Of a stretch of DNA of 6,578 nucleotides, positions 5,504 to 6,578 are shown piece by piece (the first letter of the stretch is position 1; each line of letters starts with the position of its first letter). Source of the stretch: JBEKZQ01 sp049509675 (GTDB lineage: Bacteria > Planctomycetota > Planctomycetia > Pirellulales > Thermoguttaceae); the NCBI GenBank assembly GCA_049509675.1, contig JBEKZQ010000360.1:1-6578 (forward strand), read 5' to 3'. A program made the position numbers and the translations under genes. Below the pieces are notes generated by a model. The model saw only the letters and a list, made by a program, of their open reading frames with translations. It was not told the origin of the DNA and searched no databases.

Positions 5504-6577
5504 ATGTGCTTATCTCGTCCGACATCGCCGCTGCCGTACCGGGCAATGCTCGCAGTCGGGGTCTGCCTCTGCCTGGCCGGCTGTCAGGCCATCACCGTCA
5601 ACAACGACCGCTGCCTTAATCCGCCCGTCCCGGAGGCCGCCATGCCCCCGATCGAGCTCAACAAGGTCTCCTTGCCCGCCTATCGCATCGAGCCCCCCGA
5701 TATCCTGCAGATCGAGATGCTCAAGCTGGTTCCTCTGCCCCCCTACAAGGCGGAGGTGTTCGACGTCCTGCAGATCCGCGTGATCGGCACGCTGGCCGAA
5801 CAGCCGATCGACGGCTATTACATGGTCGAGGCCGAAGGGCTCATCAACCTGGGGCCGGGCTATGGGTCGGTGCGGGTGGTGGGCATGACGTTGGACGAGG
5901 TCAAGCGCACGGTGGACAAGAAGTTGCGCGAGGTGCTCAACTCGCCGGAGGTCTCGGTGCAACTGGCCCGCGTGGCCGGGGCGCAACCGGTGACCGGCCA
6001 GTACATCGTCGGTCCCGACGGCACCATCAATTTGCGACAGTACGGGGTGGTGCATCTGTCGGGCATGACGGTGGTCGAGGCCCGCCTGGCGCTGGAAAAG
6101 CATCTCGCGCAATACCTCGATTCGCCCGAGGTTTCCGTGGAGGTGTTGGCCTACAACAGCAAGGTGTTTTACGTGATTACGCAGGGGGCGGGGATGGGCG
6201 ACAGCGTGCGGCGATTGCCGGTGACGGGCAACGAGACGGTGCTGGACGCGATTGCCCAGATCAACGGTCTGTCGCAGTTGTCGAGCAAGAAGATCTGGAT
6301 TGCCCGGCCGGCCCCCAACGGTTTCGGCTGCGAGCAGGTCTTGACGGTGGACTGGGACGCCATAACGCAAGGCGCGGTGACGGCCACCAATTATCAGGTC
6401 ATGCCCGGTGATCGGGTGTTCATTGCCGAAGACAAGTGGCTGATGGTGGCCAACGTGATCGGCAAGATGACCGGACCGTTCGAGCGTGCCATGAACATCA
6501 CCAGCTTCGGCACCAACACCATCCGCGGCATCCAGACCCTGGGCCGGCAATACAACAAGAGCCGCAGCGGCATCTAG
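5504..6577 (+). CDS. Polysaccharide export outer-membrane lipoprotein (Wza/OPX family)
   Basis: OPX proteins form or support the periplasm-to-surface channel for capsule and exopolysaccharide, working with an inner-membrane Wzc-like partner (not in this window). From the ATG at 5504 the product is 357 aa, comparable to Wza. The N-terminus has Arg5 and Arg13, a hydrophobic run and the lipobox LAGC, with Cys27 as the lipidated residue. A short half-repeat follows: AYRIEPPDILQIEM (59-72) and PYKAEVFDVLQIRV (80-93). Two Poly_export-like units come next, ending in NSPEVSVQL (146-154) and DSPEVSVEV (206-214). An SLBB-like region begins at VFYVITQGAG (221-230) and includes VTGNETVLDAIAQINGL (240-256). 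The module closes with YQVMPGDRVFIAED (297-310). No strong ribosome-binding site precedes 5504; the ATG at 5546 is possible but would give a shorter signal without the arginines. The stop TAG ends one base before the window edge, so the gene is complete. The length, lipobox and domain order make the family assignment firm. Confidence 0.93.
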   Translation: MCLSRPTSPLPYRAMLAVGVCLCLAGCQAITVNNDRCLNPPVPEAAMPPIELNKVSLPAYRIEPPDILQIEMLKLVPLPPYKAEVFDVLQIRVIGTLAEQPIDGYYMVEAEGLINLGPGYGSVRVVGMTLDEVKRTVDKKLREVLNSPEVSVQLARVAGAQPVTGQYIVGPDGTINLRQYGVVHLSGMTVVEARLALEKHLAQYLDSPEVSVEVLAYNSKVFYVITQGAGMGDSVRRLPVTGNETVLDAIAQINGLSQLSSKKIWIARPAPNGFGCEQVLTVDWDAITQGAVTATNYQVMPGDRVFIAEDKWLMVANVIGKMTGPFERAMNITSFGTNTIRGIQTLGRQYNKSRSGI

Positions 6578-6578
6578 T

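Noticed and set aside
5510..6550. 346-codon minus-strand frame opposite the export lipoprotein
   Set aside because: It is His/Arg/Asp-rich without domains; the plus strand encodes a clear OPX protein.
1..6578. tRNA, rRNA, CRISPR array, insertion-sequence transposase or defence genes
   Set aside because: I found no spacer-regular direct repeats, RNA-gene signatures or transposase/nuclease motifs. All substantial coding regions are accounted for by the five genes listed.

Overview
The window looks like a chromosomal piece of a GC-rich planctomycete, most likely of the Pirellulales type. The main evidence is a type IV pilin-like DUF1559 protein (prepilin leader plus C-terminal H-X9-DG motif), a family greatly expanded in Planctomycetota. 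The planctomycete-style polysaccharide export lipoprotein and the many short palindromic intergenic elements agree with this. The placement is by protein family and style only, since there is no rRNA or other marker here.

Layout from left to right. Positions 1-186 hold an inverted-repeat element and the leader of the first gene. Positions 187-1485 (+) encode an exported or lipid-anchored protein of unknown function, with a barrel-like main domain and a C-terminal Ig/CARDB-like segment. Positions 1486-1692 separate two convergent genes and hold a large double-hairpin element plus a half-element. Positions 3933 to 1693 (-) form a two-gene unit: a small glycosyltransferase-like protein followed, 30 bp later, by a UDP-glucose/GDP-mannose-type dehydrogenase with a complete active site. 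Positions 3934-4230 are a divergent intergenic region with a GGGACAGTCCC-bounded element and a candidate minus-strand promoter. Positions 4231-5121 (+) encode the DUF1559 protein. Positions 5122-5503 are non-coding: a nested palindrome of about 122 bp directly after the DUF1559 stop codon, then AT-richer sequence with a short 9-nt periodic repeat. Positions 5504-6577 (+) encode a Wza/OPX-like polysaccharide export lipoprotein that is complete.

Three of the five genes fit extracellular polysaccharide production: the dehydrogenase makes a nucleotide-sugar uronic acid, the glycosyltransferase could use an activated sugar, and the OPX lipoprotein would take part in export across the outer membrane. 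The window may therefore be the edge of an exopolysaccharide locus. The first protein and the DUF1559 protein are also predicted to be exported, but nothing ties them directly to the polysaccharide pathway.

There is no rRNA, tRNA, CRISPR array, transposase gene or phage gene that I can support. The most unusual content is the intergenic repeats. At least two families, unrelated in sequence, share one architecture: two self-complementary hairpin arms arranged as an inverted pair.
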